The position numbers and the translations under genes were made by a program. Of a DNA stretch of 37,580 nucleotides, positions 6,672 through 14,430 are shown piece by piece (position 1 is the first letter of the stretch; each line of letters begins with the position of its first letter). The DNA is from Betaproteobacteria bacterium (lineage in GTDB: Bacteria; Pseudomonadota; Gammaproteobacteria; Burkholderiales; SG8-41), in the NCBI GenBank assembly GCA_016868015.1, contig VGIF01000013.1:1-37580 (forward strand), written 5' to 3'. Under the pieces are notes generated by a model, which saw only the letters and a list, made by a program, of their open reading frames with translations, ran no database searches and was not told where the DNA came from.

Positions 6672-7463
6672 ATGCAACCCAACCGCGTCAAAAAAATCCT
6701 TAAGTCCGGCGGCATTGCCATGGGCACTTATGTCGGCGGGATCGCCGATCCGCAGATCGTCGAAATCATCGGGCACGCCGGCTTTGACGCCGCGTTTATC
6801 GACATGGAGCACACCAGCTTCGATTTGAGCACCGTCCAGCTAATGGTGATGGCGGCCGAGCGCGTGGGCGTCACACCTATCGTGCGTCCGCCGGGTTTCG
6901 ACCCGGCGTTTTTGCTGCGGCTCTTGGACATGGGCGTGCAAGGCGTGCAAATCCCGCACATCACCGACGCTAACGCCGCGCGCGAGGCGGTGAAAGCGGT
7001 GCGCTACCCGCCGCTCGGTGAACGCGGCATGGCGGGCGCCTCGCGCGCCTCGAACTTCGGCGCGCTGCCGCTCACGGAACACATGCGGCAATCGAATGAA
7101 GAAATCACCTTGGCGGTGATGATCGAAGACCTGCCTTCGCTCGACCAAATCGAAGAAATCGCGCAAGTCGAGGGCATCGACATCGTCGCCATCGGGCCTT
7201 CGGATATGTCGCGCGCGCTCGGTGTCGCGGGTAGTTCCGATCATCCGAAAATGGCCGCGGCGGTAGATCGAGTGCGCGCGGCACTCGCCAAGGGCAAGGG
7301 CGCGCGCCTCGCACTGCCCACCCACCACGCGGCGTTCCCGCGCAATGCCAAACAACTGCTGGAACTCGGTGTCGGCTATACCAATTTCGCGCCCTCGCCC
7401 GAAGCGCGCTTGCTGAAAGTGTTGCGCGATCAGATTAGCGCGGAGCGCAAGGCGATGGGTTGA
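6672..7463 (+). CDS. HpcH/HpaI aldolase / citrate lyase family protein
   Basis: A 263-residue TIM-barrel class II aldolase of the 4-hydroxy-2-oxoacid type, which cleaves or forms C-C bonds in 2-keto-4-hydroxy acids to give pyruvate or a related oxoacid. Family landmarks are LKSGGIAMGTYVGGIADPQI, GFDAAFIDMEHTSFDL (the catalytic EH pair), PIVRPPGFDPAFLLRLLDMG (phosphate/substrate Arg), MGVQGVQIPHI, the acidic IEDLPSLDQIEEI metal site, and IGPSDMSRALG. The length is usual. The start has AAAGGA five bases upstream. It is divergent from a Bug receptor, which fits a carboxylate catabolic unit. The substrate is unknown. Confidence 0.88.
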   Translation: MQPNRVKKILKSGGIAMGTYVGGIADPQIVEIIGHAGFDAAFIDMEHTSFDLSTVQLMVMAAERVGVTPIVRPPGFDPAFLLRLLDMGVQGVQIPHITDANAAREAVKAVRYPPLGERGMAGASRASNFGALPLTEHMRQSNEEITLAVMIEDLPSLDQIEEIAQVEGIDIVAIGPSDMSRALGVAGSSDHPKMAAAVDRVRAALAKGKGARLALPTHHAAFPRNAKQLLELGVGYTNFAPSPEARLLKVLRDQISAERKAMG

Positions 7464-7485
7464 CCTCGATCCCGAACGCGTGCCC

Positions 7486-7917
7486 ATGGCCACCCGCCCC
7501 TCAAAGCCCATCAAACTCAAAGCGCGCCCGCCGGCGAAACCGGTGTTCAAGGGCGCGCCCAACGTCATCGTCGATTTTGTGTTCGAGGACGGCGCGTTGT
7601 TTATCGCGGTTACAAACCTTGGCGACGCGCCGGCGCTGAAAGTCAAAACCAGCTTCAGCGAGCGGCTGAGCGGGGTGATTGGAGGCGTGGCGATCAATGA
7701 TCTGGCGCTGTTTCAGAACATCGAATTTCTGGCGCCGCATAAAACCATCCACGCGTTTTTGGACAGCAGCGCCGCCTACTTTGCGCGCAACGAGCCGCGC
7801 CGCATTACCGTGCGCGTGGCGTTCAGCGACAGCAACGCGCGCCGTTACCAACACACGATTCAACACGATCTGGGCATTTACGCCGATATCGGATATGTCG
7901 AACGCAACCCCACCTAA
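7486..7917 (+). CDS. Unknown beta-rich protein paired with a tail-tube-like gene
   Basis: A 143-residue protein with a basic, proline-rich N-terminus (MATRPSKPIKLKARPPAKPV) followed by alternating strands such as NVIVDFVFEDGALFIAVTNL, GDAPALKVKTSF and RRITVRVAFSDSNARRYQHT. This pattern suggests an immunoglobulin/CARDB-like beta-sandwich. There is no signal peptide or membrane segment. I use the ATG at 7486 rather than the GTG at 7480. It ends 15 bases before the tail-tube-like gene, which has its own AAGGAG site, so the two form an operon. I do not recognise the family; partner or cargo of the tube protein is an inference from position only. Confidence 0.7.
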   Translation: MATRPSKPIKLKARPPAKPVFKGAPNVIVDFVFEDGALFIAVTNLGDAPALKVKTSFSERLSGVIGGVAINDLALFQNIEFLAPHKTIHAFLDSSAAYFARNEPRRITVRVAFSDSNARRYQHTIQHDLGIYADIGYVERNPT

Positions 7918-7932
7918 CAAGGAGCCGCGGCA

Positions 7933-8385
7933 ATGGCAGTGCTACGCGATCAACCCTATGGCAATTACAACTTCCTGGTCGACTTGGGCGACGGCAATAG
8001 CGAAGGCCCGCGCGCTGGGTTTAGCGAAGTCATCCTCCCCGAAGTTGAAATCGAGGTCATCGAATACCGCAGCGGCAACGCGCGTGAATCGGGCGCGGCC
8101 AAACTGCCGGGCCGCGTGAAGTACGGCAACTTGACGCTCAAACGCGGTGTGATCGGCGCGCTCGATTTGTTTCAGTGGGTCAATCAAGTGCGCAACGGCG
8201 AGCCCGGCGCGCGGCGTAACGTCGCCGTGCACCTGCAAAACGAAGACCGCACCGAAGTGGTGATGACATGGAAGTTTTTGCGCGCGTGGCCCGCGAAATA
8301 CAGCGGGCCCACGCTGGCGGGGCTCGGCAACGCGGTGGCGATCGACACGCTGCAAATCGCGTTCGAGCGCCTGGAGATCGAATAA
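7933..8385 (+). CDS. Phage tail / contractile injection tube-like protein (T4 gp19 family)
   Basis: A 150-residue protein resembling the T4_gp19/Pvc1-Afp1 inner-tube proteins of phage tails and extracellular contractile injection systems. Landmarks: a start resembling DQPYGNYNFLVDLGDG, then GFSEVILPEVEIEVIEYRSG, KLPGRVKYGNLTLKRGV, LFQWVNQVRNGE, RRNVAVHLQNED and a final strand pair with LQIAFERLEIE. These proteins form stacked hexameric rings. The gene is preceded by AAGGAG six to seven bases before the ATG. No sheath, baseplate, spike, ATPase or other tail gene is nearby, so it is an orphan and may have another use or serve a system elsewhere. Confidence 0.78.
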   Translation: MAVLRDQPYGNYNFLVDLGDGNSEGPRAGFSEVILPEVEIEVIEYRSGNARESGAAKLPGRVKYGNLTLKRGVIGALDLFQWVNQVRNGEPGARRNVAVHLQNEDRTEVVMTWKFLRAWPAKYSGPTLAGLGNAVAIDTLQIAFERLEIE

Positions 8386-8494
8386 GCAACGCGCGATGAT
8401 TGCGGTAAGGCGCGCGCTGTAAAAATTGCTTGACGATGCCTGCCAAGGCGCCCAAACGGCGCTCAAAACGCGTGTTTTCTACCCTCACAGCTAA

Positions 8495-8525
8495 CAAAAA
8501 ATATCATTTAAAATCAAATACTTAC
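8495..8525 (-). repeat. AT-rich dispersed motif, copy C
   Basis: The minus strand reads GTAAGTATTTGATTTTAAAT then GATATTTTTTG. This is an exact match to the first 16 bases of the core. It lies between the tail-tube-like gene and the exported protein at 8612, in the orientation opposite to both. Confidence 0.7.
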
Positions 8526-8611
8526 ATTTTGTAACAAACTTGCTGCGACAGACGTCATCTAACGCCTTATGATCATACATTAATGGAAGCTGACGGTTAA
8601 TGGAGAAAGGC

Positions 8612-9022
8612 ATGAACGGTTTCGCCGCAAGCACGCTTGCCGCGTTAGTCGCCGCGGGGGGCATGATGATCGTCTCGCCCGCAGCCGATGCGCACGGCGG
8701 GCGCCACGCGCGCGTGCGCGTGGGCGTGCACATCGGTGCGCCGGTGGTGGTGTCGCCGTGGTGGTATCACCCGCGGCCGTACTACTATGGCTATGGCCCG
8801 CATCCGTATTGGAGTTATGGTCAGCCGCGCGTGGTGGTGCGCGAAGAGCCGACGGTTTTTATTGAACAAAATCCGCCGCTCGCGCAAGCACCCGCGCCCC
8901 AAGCCGCGCCGCAGCCGCAACAGCATTGGTTTTTCTGCCAGGACACCCAAACCTATTACCCGCATGTGCAAACCTGCGCCACGCCGTGGCAACGCGTGAT
9001 CCCGCATGCACCGCCGCAATAA
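8612..9022 (+). CDS. Exported Tyr/Pro/His-rich envelope protein
   Basis: A 136-residue secreted protein. The signal peptide MNGFAASTLAALVAAGGMMI...PAADA is followed by HGGRHARVRVGVHIG, a WWYHPRPYYYGYGPHPYW low-complexity stretch, a Pro/Ala/Gln linker, and a C-terminal module HWFFCQDTQTYYPHVQTCAT + PWQRVIP. That Cys-containing end resembles the YYPYVQxC..GWxxV module seen at the ends of many proteobacterial periplasmic proteins. I start at ATG 8612, six bases after GGAG; the ATG at 8600 lies before that site. It is followed closely by the glycine-zipper protein, so the pair is likely co-transcribed and ends at the terminator at 9641. The function is probably envelope-related but unproven. Confidence 0.75.
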   Translation: MNGFAASTLAALVAAGGMMIVSPAADAHGGRHARVRVGVHIGAPVVVSPWWYHPRPYYYGYGPHPYWSYGQPRVVVREEPTVFIEQNPPLAQAPAPQAAPQPQQHWFFCQDTQTYYPHVQTCATPWQRVIPHAPPQ

Positions 9023-9031
9023 ACCGTGCCC

Positions 9032-9622
9032 ATGAACAACACGCGTAAAACACTGCCGCTGCTCGCCGTGATCGTATTGCTAGGCGCGGGCTGCACCACC
9101 ATCCCCACCGGCCCCAGCCGCATGGCGCTGCCGGGCACGGGCAAAAATTTCGATCAATTCAAGATCGACGACGGCGCTTGCCGCGAGTACGCGCTGCAAG
9201 TCTTAGGCGCGACACCCACCGCAACGCAAGAAAACGCCGCCGTCAGAAGCACCGTCGCCGGCACCGCGATAGGCGCCGCCGCCGGTGCCGCGATCGGCAG
9301 CACCAGCAGCGCGGCCGGCGTGGGCGCGGGCGTGGGCTTGTTGATGGGCGCGATGATCGGCGCCGCGGCAGGCGATGCCTCGGGTCAAAACGCGCAGCGG
9401 CGCTACGACAACGGCTACACGCAATGCATGTATGCCAAGGGCCACCGCGTGGCGGTGCCCGCGCAAACCGTGCAACAGTATCAGCGCCCGGCGCCGCAAC
9501 TACATCACATACCGCCGCCTGCCCCCGCGCCGCAGCCGCAGGTGCAAGCACCCGCCGCGCCCTACTACCCGCCGCCACCGCCGGGCTCGCCACCGCCGCC
9601 GCCTTCGGCGATCCTGCGTTAA
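9032..9622 (+). CDS. Glycine-zipper outer-membrane lipoprotein-like protein
   Basis: A 196-residue envelope protein. The N-terminus has a hydrophobic signal (TLPLLAVIVLLGAGC) with a Cys that could be lipidated, although the box reads GAGC with Leu at -4, slightly off the usual LxGC. The middle has a glycine-zipper stretch, AGTAIGAAAGAAIGSTSSAA then GVGAGVGLLMGAMIGAAAGD, as in YMGG/SlyB-type proteins, followed by RRYDNGYTQCMYAKGHRV, the motif often found after such zippers. The tail is proline-rich. I use the ATG at 9032 (a GTG at 9026 is possible). It probably anchors in or stabilises the outer membrane. It is the last gene before a strong terminator. Confidence 0.8.
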   Translation: MNNTRKTLPLLAVIVLLGAGCTTIPTGPSRMALPGTGKNFDQFKIDDGACREYALQVLGATPTATQENAAVRSTVAGTAIGAAAGAAIGSTSSAAGVGAGVGLLMGAMIGAAAGDASGQNAQRRYDNGYTQCMYAKGHRVAVPAQTVQQYQRPAPQLHHIPPPAPAPQPQVQAPAAPYYPPPPPGSPPPPPSAILR

Positions 9623-9640
9623 TTGCCTCTGAATCGAGCA

Positions 9641-9672
9641 ACGGCCCGTGTCATCACGGGCCGTTTTGTTTT
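9641..9672 (+). terminator. Rho-independent terminator
   Basis: A perfect 10-bp stem, ACGGCCCGTG (9641-9650) and CACGGGCCGT (9655-9664), with loop TCAT, is followed by TTTGTTTT. It closes the two-gene envelope-protein unit. Confidence 0.9.
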
Positions 9673-9729
9673 AGCGGCATCGGCCGCATAATTATCCTCA
9701 ACCGACTCTCAGCCAAGCAAGGCACCTTT

Positions 9730-10164
9730 ATGCCCGAGATACAACGTGCCGATCCGCGACAACGCCGCGTTGCGATGGTGATCGCCTTGCTCGCGATCGC
9801 GTTGGTAACCGGCATCTACTTCGTGCTGGCAGGGTACATCGATCAACTGCGCGCCTTGCCGCCGGCGCAAGCCAAACCCGCGCTGGTCTCGATTTTGGGC
9901 TGGAGCACGGCGGTGGTGTGCGTCATGGTGTGCGCCTTGGGCTGGCACGGCTGGCGCCAGGGACGGCAAATTCGCAGCGCCGGACGTTTTCCGTTGCCGC
10001 ACACTAAAGTCATCCGAGACACCATCGTGCTCAGCGGGCGTGACGCTCATACGCGCGGACGCATCGTTCAAGGGATCGGCGCCGCGCTCATTTTGTCTTC
10101 GGGCGCGTTAGCGATCGCAGTATGGCGTTTGCTCTCGTTCGTCACAAGCACACCCACCACTTAG
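9730..10164 (+). CDS. Small membrane protein with about three helices, unknown function
   Basis: A 144-residue inner-membrane protein. After a charged N-terminus (MPEIQRADPRQRR) come a first helix VAMVIALLAIALVTGIYFVL, a second near LGWSTAVVCVMVCALGWHGW, a cytoplasmic Arg-rich loop (RQGRQIRSAGRFPLPHTKV) and a third near GIGAALILSSGALAIAVW. I chose the ATG at 9730, which lies after the terminator; the frame remains open further upstream but only as an overlap of the lipoprotein gene. The function is not recognised. It is followed 19 bases later by the cupin gene on the same strand. Confidence 0.72.
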   Translation: MPEIQRADPRQRRVAMVIALLAIALVTGIYFVLAGYIDQLRALPPAQAKPALVSILGWSTAVVCVMVCALGWHGWRQGRQIRSAGRFPLPHTKVIRDTIVLSGRDAHTRGRIVQGIGAALILSSGALAIAVWRLLSFVTSTPTT

Positions 10165-10183
10165 TTTTTTTTGGAACACCACC

Positions 10184-10513
10184 ATGCGCATGAGCAAAAT
10201 CCCCTTCGGCACCACCGACTGGTCGAGCATCGAGCGCGTCGAATACGCCGGCGTTACCGGTAAGGCCTATTGGCGCACGCGCGAGTTCGGCGAAATCCGT
10301 GTGCGCATGGTCGAATACACGCCCGGTTATCTCGCCGACCATTGGTGCGACAAGGGCCACATCATTCTGTGCACCGCTGGCGAACTCACCACCGAGCTTA
10401 AAGACGGCCGCAAATTCACGTTGAAGCCCGGCATGAGCTACCAAGTCGGCGACGGCAGCGATGCGCACCGCTCGTTCACCGCGGTGGGGGCGACGCTTTT
10501 TATCGTCGACTGA
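10184..10513 (+). CDS. DHCW-motif cupin-fold protein
   Basis: A 109-residue single-domain cupin. The sequence matches the small DHCW-type cupin family: IPFGTTDWSSIERVEYAGVT, GKAYWRTREFGEIRVRMVEY, then GYLADHWCDKGHIILCTAGE with the conserved DHWC..GH metal-site-like cluster, and LKPGMSYQVGDGSDAHRSFT ending FIVD. Such proteins have no firmly assigned reaction; the His/Cys cluster suggests a metal centre. A second in-frame ATG at 10190 is equally possible. The gene ends two bases before the stop of the convergent SDR. Confidence 0.85.
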   Translation: MRMSKIPFGTTDWSSIERVEYAGVTGKAYWRTREFGEIRVRMVEYTPGYLADHWCDKGHIILCTAGELTTELKDGRKFTLKPGMSYQVGDGSDAHRSFTAVGATLFIVD

Positions 10514-10514
10514 T

Positions 10515-11360
10515 CTACCAGCTGCGCAGCCCGCCGCCATCCACGCACAACACTTGCCCGGTGATATACGCGCCCAAGGGCGCGGCCAAGCAATAAATCG
10601 CGTGTGCCACTTCGTCCGAAGTGCCGATGCGATGCATGGGAATATTCGCGTTACGCGGCGCTAAAAATTCGTCCATGGTTTTGTTAGGCGCCCAGCGCGC
10701 GCGGCTTTTTTCGGTTTGCGAGGTGAGTATGCTTTCCAGCGCCACTACGTTAACGCGTATGTTTTGATCCGCAAGCTCCAGCGACAAGCCCTTGGACAGA
10801 TTCATCGCCGCCGCGGCCGCTACCGACGAACTCACCACGCGCGGCAGCGGTTGTTTGCCTTTCATCGACACCACGTTGATGATCGAGCCGCCGCCCGCCT
10901 TGCGCATCCACGGCAGCGCCGCGCGCATGGCGTAAATCAGCGCCAGCACTTTTTGGTTAAACGCGTTGATAAATTCCGCGTCGGCCATTTCCTCGAAGCG
11001 CCCCGGCGGCAAGTCGCCCGAAATCGCATCCACCGCGTAGACCTGTTTCATCGAACCGCTCGCCACGCGCTGCTCCGAACCGCCGGCATTGTTGACCAGC
11101 ACGTCGATTTTGCCCGCCGCGTTGCCCACGCGTGCGATCCACGCTTCGACCGAGGCGCGGTCGAGGATGTCGGCCACTTGCGCGATCACGTTCACGCCGT
11201 GCTTGGCGGTGATCTCCTGAGCGGTTTGATTAAGCGCCGCTTGCGAGCGCGAACAAATCGCGATGGTTGCGCCCTCGGCGGCGAACATTTCCGCCGTGGC
11301 GCGGCCGATACCGCGCGTGCCGCCGGTGATCAGCGCCACCATGCCGTTCATTTTGCCCAT
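10515..11360 (-). CDS. SDR-fold protein lacking the catalytic Tyr and Lys
   Basis: A 281-residue Rossmann-fold protein of the short-chain dehydrogenase/reductase family. The cofactor motif TGGTRGIG is at 12-19 and NNAG at 90-93, and the C-terminal GQVLCVDGGG is intact. Around the active site, SIINVVSMKGKQPLPRVVSS then SVAAAAAMNLSKGLSLEL aligns without gaps to classical SDRs. Ser165 is present, but the catalytic Tyr position is Ser178 and the Lys position is Ala182. It probably binds NAD(P) but cannot use the usual proton relay. A stretch at about 100-125 is longer than usual. It lies ten bases after a Bug gene, in the same operon. A ligand-binding or divergent-catalysis role is inferred. Confidence 0.85.
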   Translation of the reverse strand: MGKMNGMVALITGGTRGIGRATAEMFAAEGATIAICSRSQAALNQTAQEITAKHGVNVIAQVADILDRASVEAWIARVGNAAGKIDVLVNNAGGSEQRVASGSMKQVYAVDAISGDLPPGRFEEMADAEFINAFNQKVLALIYAMRAALPWMRKAGGGSIINVVSMKGKQPLPRVVSSSVAAAAAMNLSKGLSLELADQNIRVNVVALESILTSQTEKSRARWAPNKTMDEFLAPRNANIPMHRIGTSDEVAHAIYCLAAPLGAYITGQVLCVDGGGLRSW

Positions 11361-11370
11361 GTGCAGATTC

Positions 11371-12324
11371 CTATTTCACCATGCCCAGTTCGCCCATCAG
11401 CGCCTTCAACTCGCTCGCTTGCGCGGCGAGAAATTTGCGCATGTCGGCGCTGCCGAGATAATTCGCCACCCACTGGTTTTTGTGCATTTCCTTGGCGAAG
11501 TCGTCGTTCGCCGCGACTTGCCGATAGACATTTTCCCAGTACGCCACCTGCGCCGCCGACAAACCGCGCGGCCCCACCATGCCGCGCCAAGTCGGCACGT
11601 CCGCCAGATCGCCGGCGACGCGCTTGGGCGCGGCGATCGCCAGTATGCGCACCTTGCCCGCGCGGCGCTGCGCCACCGGCGCCGCGGTAGTGGACATCAT
11701 CACATCGATATGGCCGCCCAGCAGCGCGCTCATCGAATCACCGCCGGATTTGAACACCACCGTTTTTAAACGCCGCGGATCGGCGCCCGCCGCCTTGGCC
11801 GCCATCACGATCGCGAAGTTGCCCCCGCCGGTGAGCGAGGGCACGCCCACGCTCACCGATTGCGGATCCTTGCGCAGCCGCGCGAGCAAATCCTGCCCTG
11901 ATTTGATCGGCGAATCCGGCGTCACCGCGGCGACGATGTACTCCTCGAACAAATTAGCGAGCGGCGTCAAATCGACGTGGCTGATCGCGCTCACGCCGAG
12001 CAGATGATTGGTGATCAGCGGCACGGCGAGCAGCATGGTGTAGTGTGCATCGCCCGGCTGTTGATTCAGATAGGCATAACCGATGGCGCTGCCGGCGCCG
12101 GGTTTATTCACCACCGCCGAAGCGACATCGATCAGCTTGCGCTCCTGGATCAGCCGATGCACAAAGCGCGCCGCGCTATCCTGCCCGCCGCCGGGACTGG
12201 TGCCGACAACGATCTCGACGTTTTTATCCGGCCGCCACGCGGGGGCTTGCGCGTGCACACCGAGCGTGATCACGGCTATCGAGCACGCGCAAGCGCGCAA
12301 CCACAACGGTGTTTGGTATCTCAT
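11371..12324 (-). CDS. Bug/TctC-like solute-binding protein 3 (divergent subgroup)
   Basis: A 317-residue receptor with a signal peptide (LRACACSIAVITLGVHAQA). It departs from the other nine. It has WRPDKNVEIVVGTSPGGGQD, NKPGAGSAIGYAYLNQQPGD instead of PDGYT, and LKTVVFKSGGDSMSALLGGH where the others have HVPYKG. These features are typical of the TctC subgroup that sits nearer true tricarboxylate receptors. The start ATG has GGGGAGAAAG upstream. It lies between another Bug gene (12412) and the altered SDR (ten bases downstream), all on the minus strand. The ligand is unknown. Confidence 0.85.
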   Translation of the reverse strand: MRYQTPLWLRACACSIAVITLGVHAQAPAWRPDKNVEIVVGTSPGGGQDSAARFVHRLIQERKLIDVASAVVNKPGAGSAIGYAYLNQQPGDAHYTMLLAVPLITNHLLGVSAISHVDLTPLANLFEEYIVAAVTPDSPIKSGQDLLARLRKDPQSVSVGVPSLTGGGNFAIVMAAKAAGADPRRLKTVVFKSGGDSMSALLGGHIDVMMSTTAAPVAQRRAGKVRILAIAAPKRVAGDLADVPTWRGMVGPRGLSAAQVAYWENVYRQVAANDDFAKEMHKNQWVANYLGSADMRKFLAAQASELKALMGELGMVK

Positions 12325-12367
12325 CGCTTTCTCCCCGCTAATGTTTACGGATCATTAGAATTAATTC

Positions 12368-12397
12368 AACCTATTGATTTTATTGATGTTTTTAAGG
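12368..12397 (+). repeat. AT-rich dispersed motif, copy D (diverged)
   Basis: Reads CAACCTATTGATTTTATTGA then TGTTTTTAAG. TATTGATTTTATT and the T-run are kept, but the GTAAGT end is lost. It sits between two Bug genes, 14 bases from the stop of the one at 12412. Confidence 0.5.
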
Positions 12398-12411
12398 ACG
12401 CTGCCGGCGGC

Positions 12412-13377
12412 TTATTCTGGGGTGATGCCCGCCGCCTTCACCACCTTGGCCCACTTCGCTACCTCGTTACGCAAGTAAACGGCATAGTCGTCGGGCTTGC
12501 GCCCGCCCAGTTGCGCGCCGCCCGGCGACAAGCGTTCGCGCACCGCAGGCAGCGCCAGCACGCGCACCGTCTCGCCGTGCAATCGGCCGACGATGTCGCG
12601 CGGCACGCGAGCGCCGGTGAAAAAACCGAACCATACACCAGACTCATAACCTGGCACGCCCGACTCGGCCACCGTTGGCACATCGGGAAAATCCGCGAGG
12701 CGTTGAGCCGAGGCGATACCGATCATGCGTAAGCGGCCCGCCTGCACCAGCGGCGCCACCGCCAGCACCATGCTGAACTGAAAATGCACATGCCCCGCGG
12801 CGAGATCCATCAGCGCCGGCCCGGTGCCCTTGTACGGCACGTGCTCGGTTTTCACGCCTGCGAGCAAGCTGAACTGCACACCCGCCAAATGATTGGTGCC
12901 GCCCACGCCCGCCGACGGATAGAGCAGTTCGCCGGGTTTGGCGCGCGCGAGCTTCGCCAACTCGCCCGCGTTACGCACCGGCAGTGATGGATGAATCACC
13001 AGCGTAAACGGCGCTTGCACCACGTCGGTGATCGGCGCGATGTCGCGAAACGTGTCGTAGGGCAGCGTGCGATGCGTGCTGGGAAAAATCACAAACGAGC
13101 TGGACATCAGCATGGTGGTGTGGCCATCGGGCGGCGCCTTGGCCGTAAGATCGATGCCGAGTATGCCGCCGGCGCCGCCGCGATTATCGACGATAATTTG
13201 CTGGCCGAGGAACTCCGATAAACGCGGCGCCAGCGTGCGCGCGGTGGCGTCGGCCGGGCCGCCGGCGGCGAACGGGACGATCATGCGGATGGGTTTGGCG
13301 GGGTAGGTCTGCGCACAGGTATTGCCGACCAACACCATGGCGCTGGAAAGCATCAACGATTTCCAAATCGGAAGCAC
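12412..13377 (-). CDS. Bug-family solute-binding protein 4
   Basis: A 321-residue periplasmic receptor. The signal peptide MLPIWKSLMLSSAMVLVGNT (then CAQ) is followed by YPAKPIRMIVPFAAGGPADA, VDNRGGAGGILGIDLTAKAP, PDGHTT, TEHVPYKGTGPALMDLAAGH and a C-terminal EVAKWAKVVKAAGITPE. I accept the GTG start at 13377 because GGGAGG lies just upstream and the next ATG (13353) would remove the positive charge of the signal peptide. It is the first gene of a minus-strand group with Bug 3 and the altered SDR. The alpha/beta hydrolase gene upstream on the same strand is separated by a repeat pair. Confidence 0.9.
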   Translation of the reverse strand: MLPIWKSLMLSSAMVLVGNTCAQTYPAKPIRMIVPFAAGGPADATARTLAPRLSEFLGQQIIVDNRGGAGGILGIDLTAKAPPDGHTTMLMSSSFVIFPSTHRTLPYDTFRDIAPITDVVQAPFTLVIHPSLPVRNAGELAKLARAKPGELLYPSAGVGGTNHLAGVQFSLLAGVKTEHVPYKGTGPALMDLAAGHVHFQFSMVLAVAPLVQAGRLRMIGIASAQRLADFPDVPTVAESGVPGYESGVWFGFFTGARVPRDIVGRLHGETVRVLALPAVRERLSPGGAQLGGRKPDDYAVYLRNEVAKWAKVVKAAGITPE

Positions 13378-13390
13378 TTGCCCCTCCCGT

Positions 13391-13500
13391 CGTCATTCCA
13401 GCGAAAGCTGGTATCCAAGTTGTAACCCGCGCCGCAGGCATTAAATATCGTTGCCGCGCGCCAACGAACGAACCGGGTTCCAGCCTGCGCCGGAACGGCA
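13391..13500. repeat. dRS3-like inverted repeat pair (diverged)
   Basis: A left arm at 13391-13414 (GTCATTCCAGCGAAAGCTGG with internal stem CCAGC-GAAA-GCTGG) and a right arm at 13474-13500 (GGTTCCAGCCTGCGCCGGAA) face each other between the hydrolase and Bug 4. They resemble the palindromes at 14474, 24665, 26517 and 31790 but with CCAGC/GCTGG arms. Confidence 0.5.
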
Positions 13501-13505
13501 TCTCC

Positions 13506-14402
13506 CTACAAATATTGCCGAAACCACGAAATCGTCTCGCGATACGTGGTCTGGCTCATCTCCGGATTGCGTAACTCGTAGCTGTCGTAGTGCCCCGACT
13601 TCGGCAGCTTGACCAGTTTTTTCGGCTCACCGCATTTGGCATAACAATCGAGCTGCTGTTGCGGCGGCACCAGGTTATCGTGCTCGGCGTAAATGAAGAG
13701 CGCCGGCCGCGGACTGATTTTATCCACCACCCAATCGGGGCGGTAGCGCATCGTGGCTTCCGCGCTTTCCAGATCGCGCTCTTCGCTTTGAAACGCGTGG
13801 CCGGCCTCTTTGTGCATGTCACGCTGGCGCGCGGAATCGGGGTCGCGCAGCATGATATCGCCGTGAAACACCATCTTCGGCGTGCCCTCGCGCACGCGGC
13901 GGCGCGCGTCAGTGACGACCTCGTCTTTAAACTTCAACCACTCCCACGGCCGGCGGATTTGTCGCATCCACGTCTCGCCGTTCATCACGCCGACGCTGGT
14001 GACCAGCACCTTCACGCGCTCGTCGAATGCGGTGACCCACACGCCATTGGCGCCGCCGAAACTGGTGCCGAATAGGCCAATGCGCTGCGCGTCGATACCT
14101 GGCACGCCTTGCATGAAAGAAATCGCGTCATAACAATTCTGCGCCTGCTCCAGCGCGCGATGGCGGCTGCGCTTGCCCTCGCTGTTGCCAAAGCCCTGGT
14201 AATCGAAGCCGAATACAAACCAACCCTCGGCGCACAAGCGCTTCATCATGTGCGTGCAATCGGCTTGGGTGTTGCCGCTGTAGCCCGCGAGCACCAGGAT
14301 GCCGGGGCGCGGCGCATTGCCCGGCTTCCAGTCGGCGGGCGTAAATAAATAACCTGCGATCTTTAATCCGTCGCTGTAGAAAGTGAGTTCCGTTGGGTGC
14401 AT
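13506..14402 (-). CDS. Alpha/beta hydrolase
   Basis: A 298-residue cytoplasmic alpha/beta-hydrolase (esterase/acyl-peptidase-like DAAP or UPF0227-like type). The nucleophile elbow is GTSFGG with Ser114, the acid is probably Asp242 in AEHDNLVPP and the base His271 in KSGHYDSY. The oxyanion region precedes VLAGYSGNTQAD. FGFDYQGFGNSEGKRS and the EQAQNCYDAISFMQG helix are typical of enzymes that start with a cap-inserted strand. No signal peptide. The substrate could be an ester or amide imported through a neighbouring Bug-linked system, but that is inferred from position. The start ATG at 14402 gives the N-terminus MHPTELTFYSDGLKIAGYLF typical of this family. Confidence 0.85.
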   Translation of the reverse strand: MHPTELTFYSDGLKIAGYLFTPADWKPGNAPRPGILVLAGYSGNTQADCTHMMKRLCAEGWFVFGFDYQGFGNSEGKRSRHRALEQAQNCYDAISFMQGVPGIDAQRIGLFGTSFGGANGVWVTAFDERVKVLVTSVGVMNGETWMRQIRRPWEWLKFKDEVVTDARRRVREGTPKMVFHGDIMLRDPDSARQRDMHKEAGHAFQSEERDLESAEATMRYRPDWVVDKISPRPALFIYAEHDNLVPPQQQLDCYAKCGEPKKLVKLPKSGHYDSYELRNPEMSQTTYRETISWFRQYL

Positions 14403-14430
14403 CGTCGTATCCGTTCAAAACCAAAAACCG

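Noticed and set aside
9178-9729. Longer start for the membrane protein at 9730 reaching back to 9178
   Set aside because: The upstream part is only an alternative frame of the glycine-zipper gene, and the terminator at 9641 would lie inside it. The ATG at 9730 is after the terminator.
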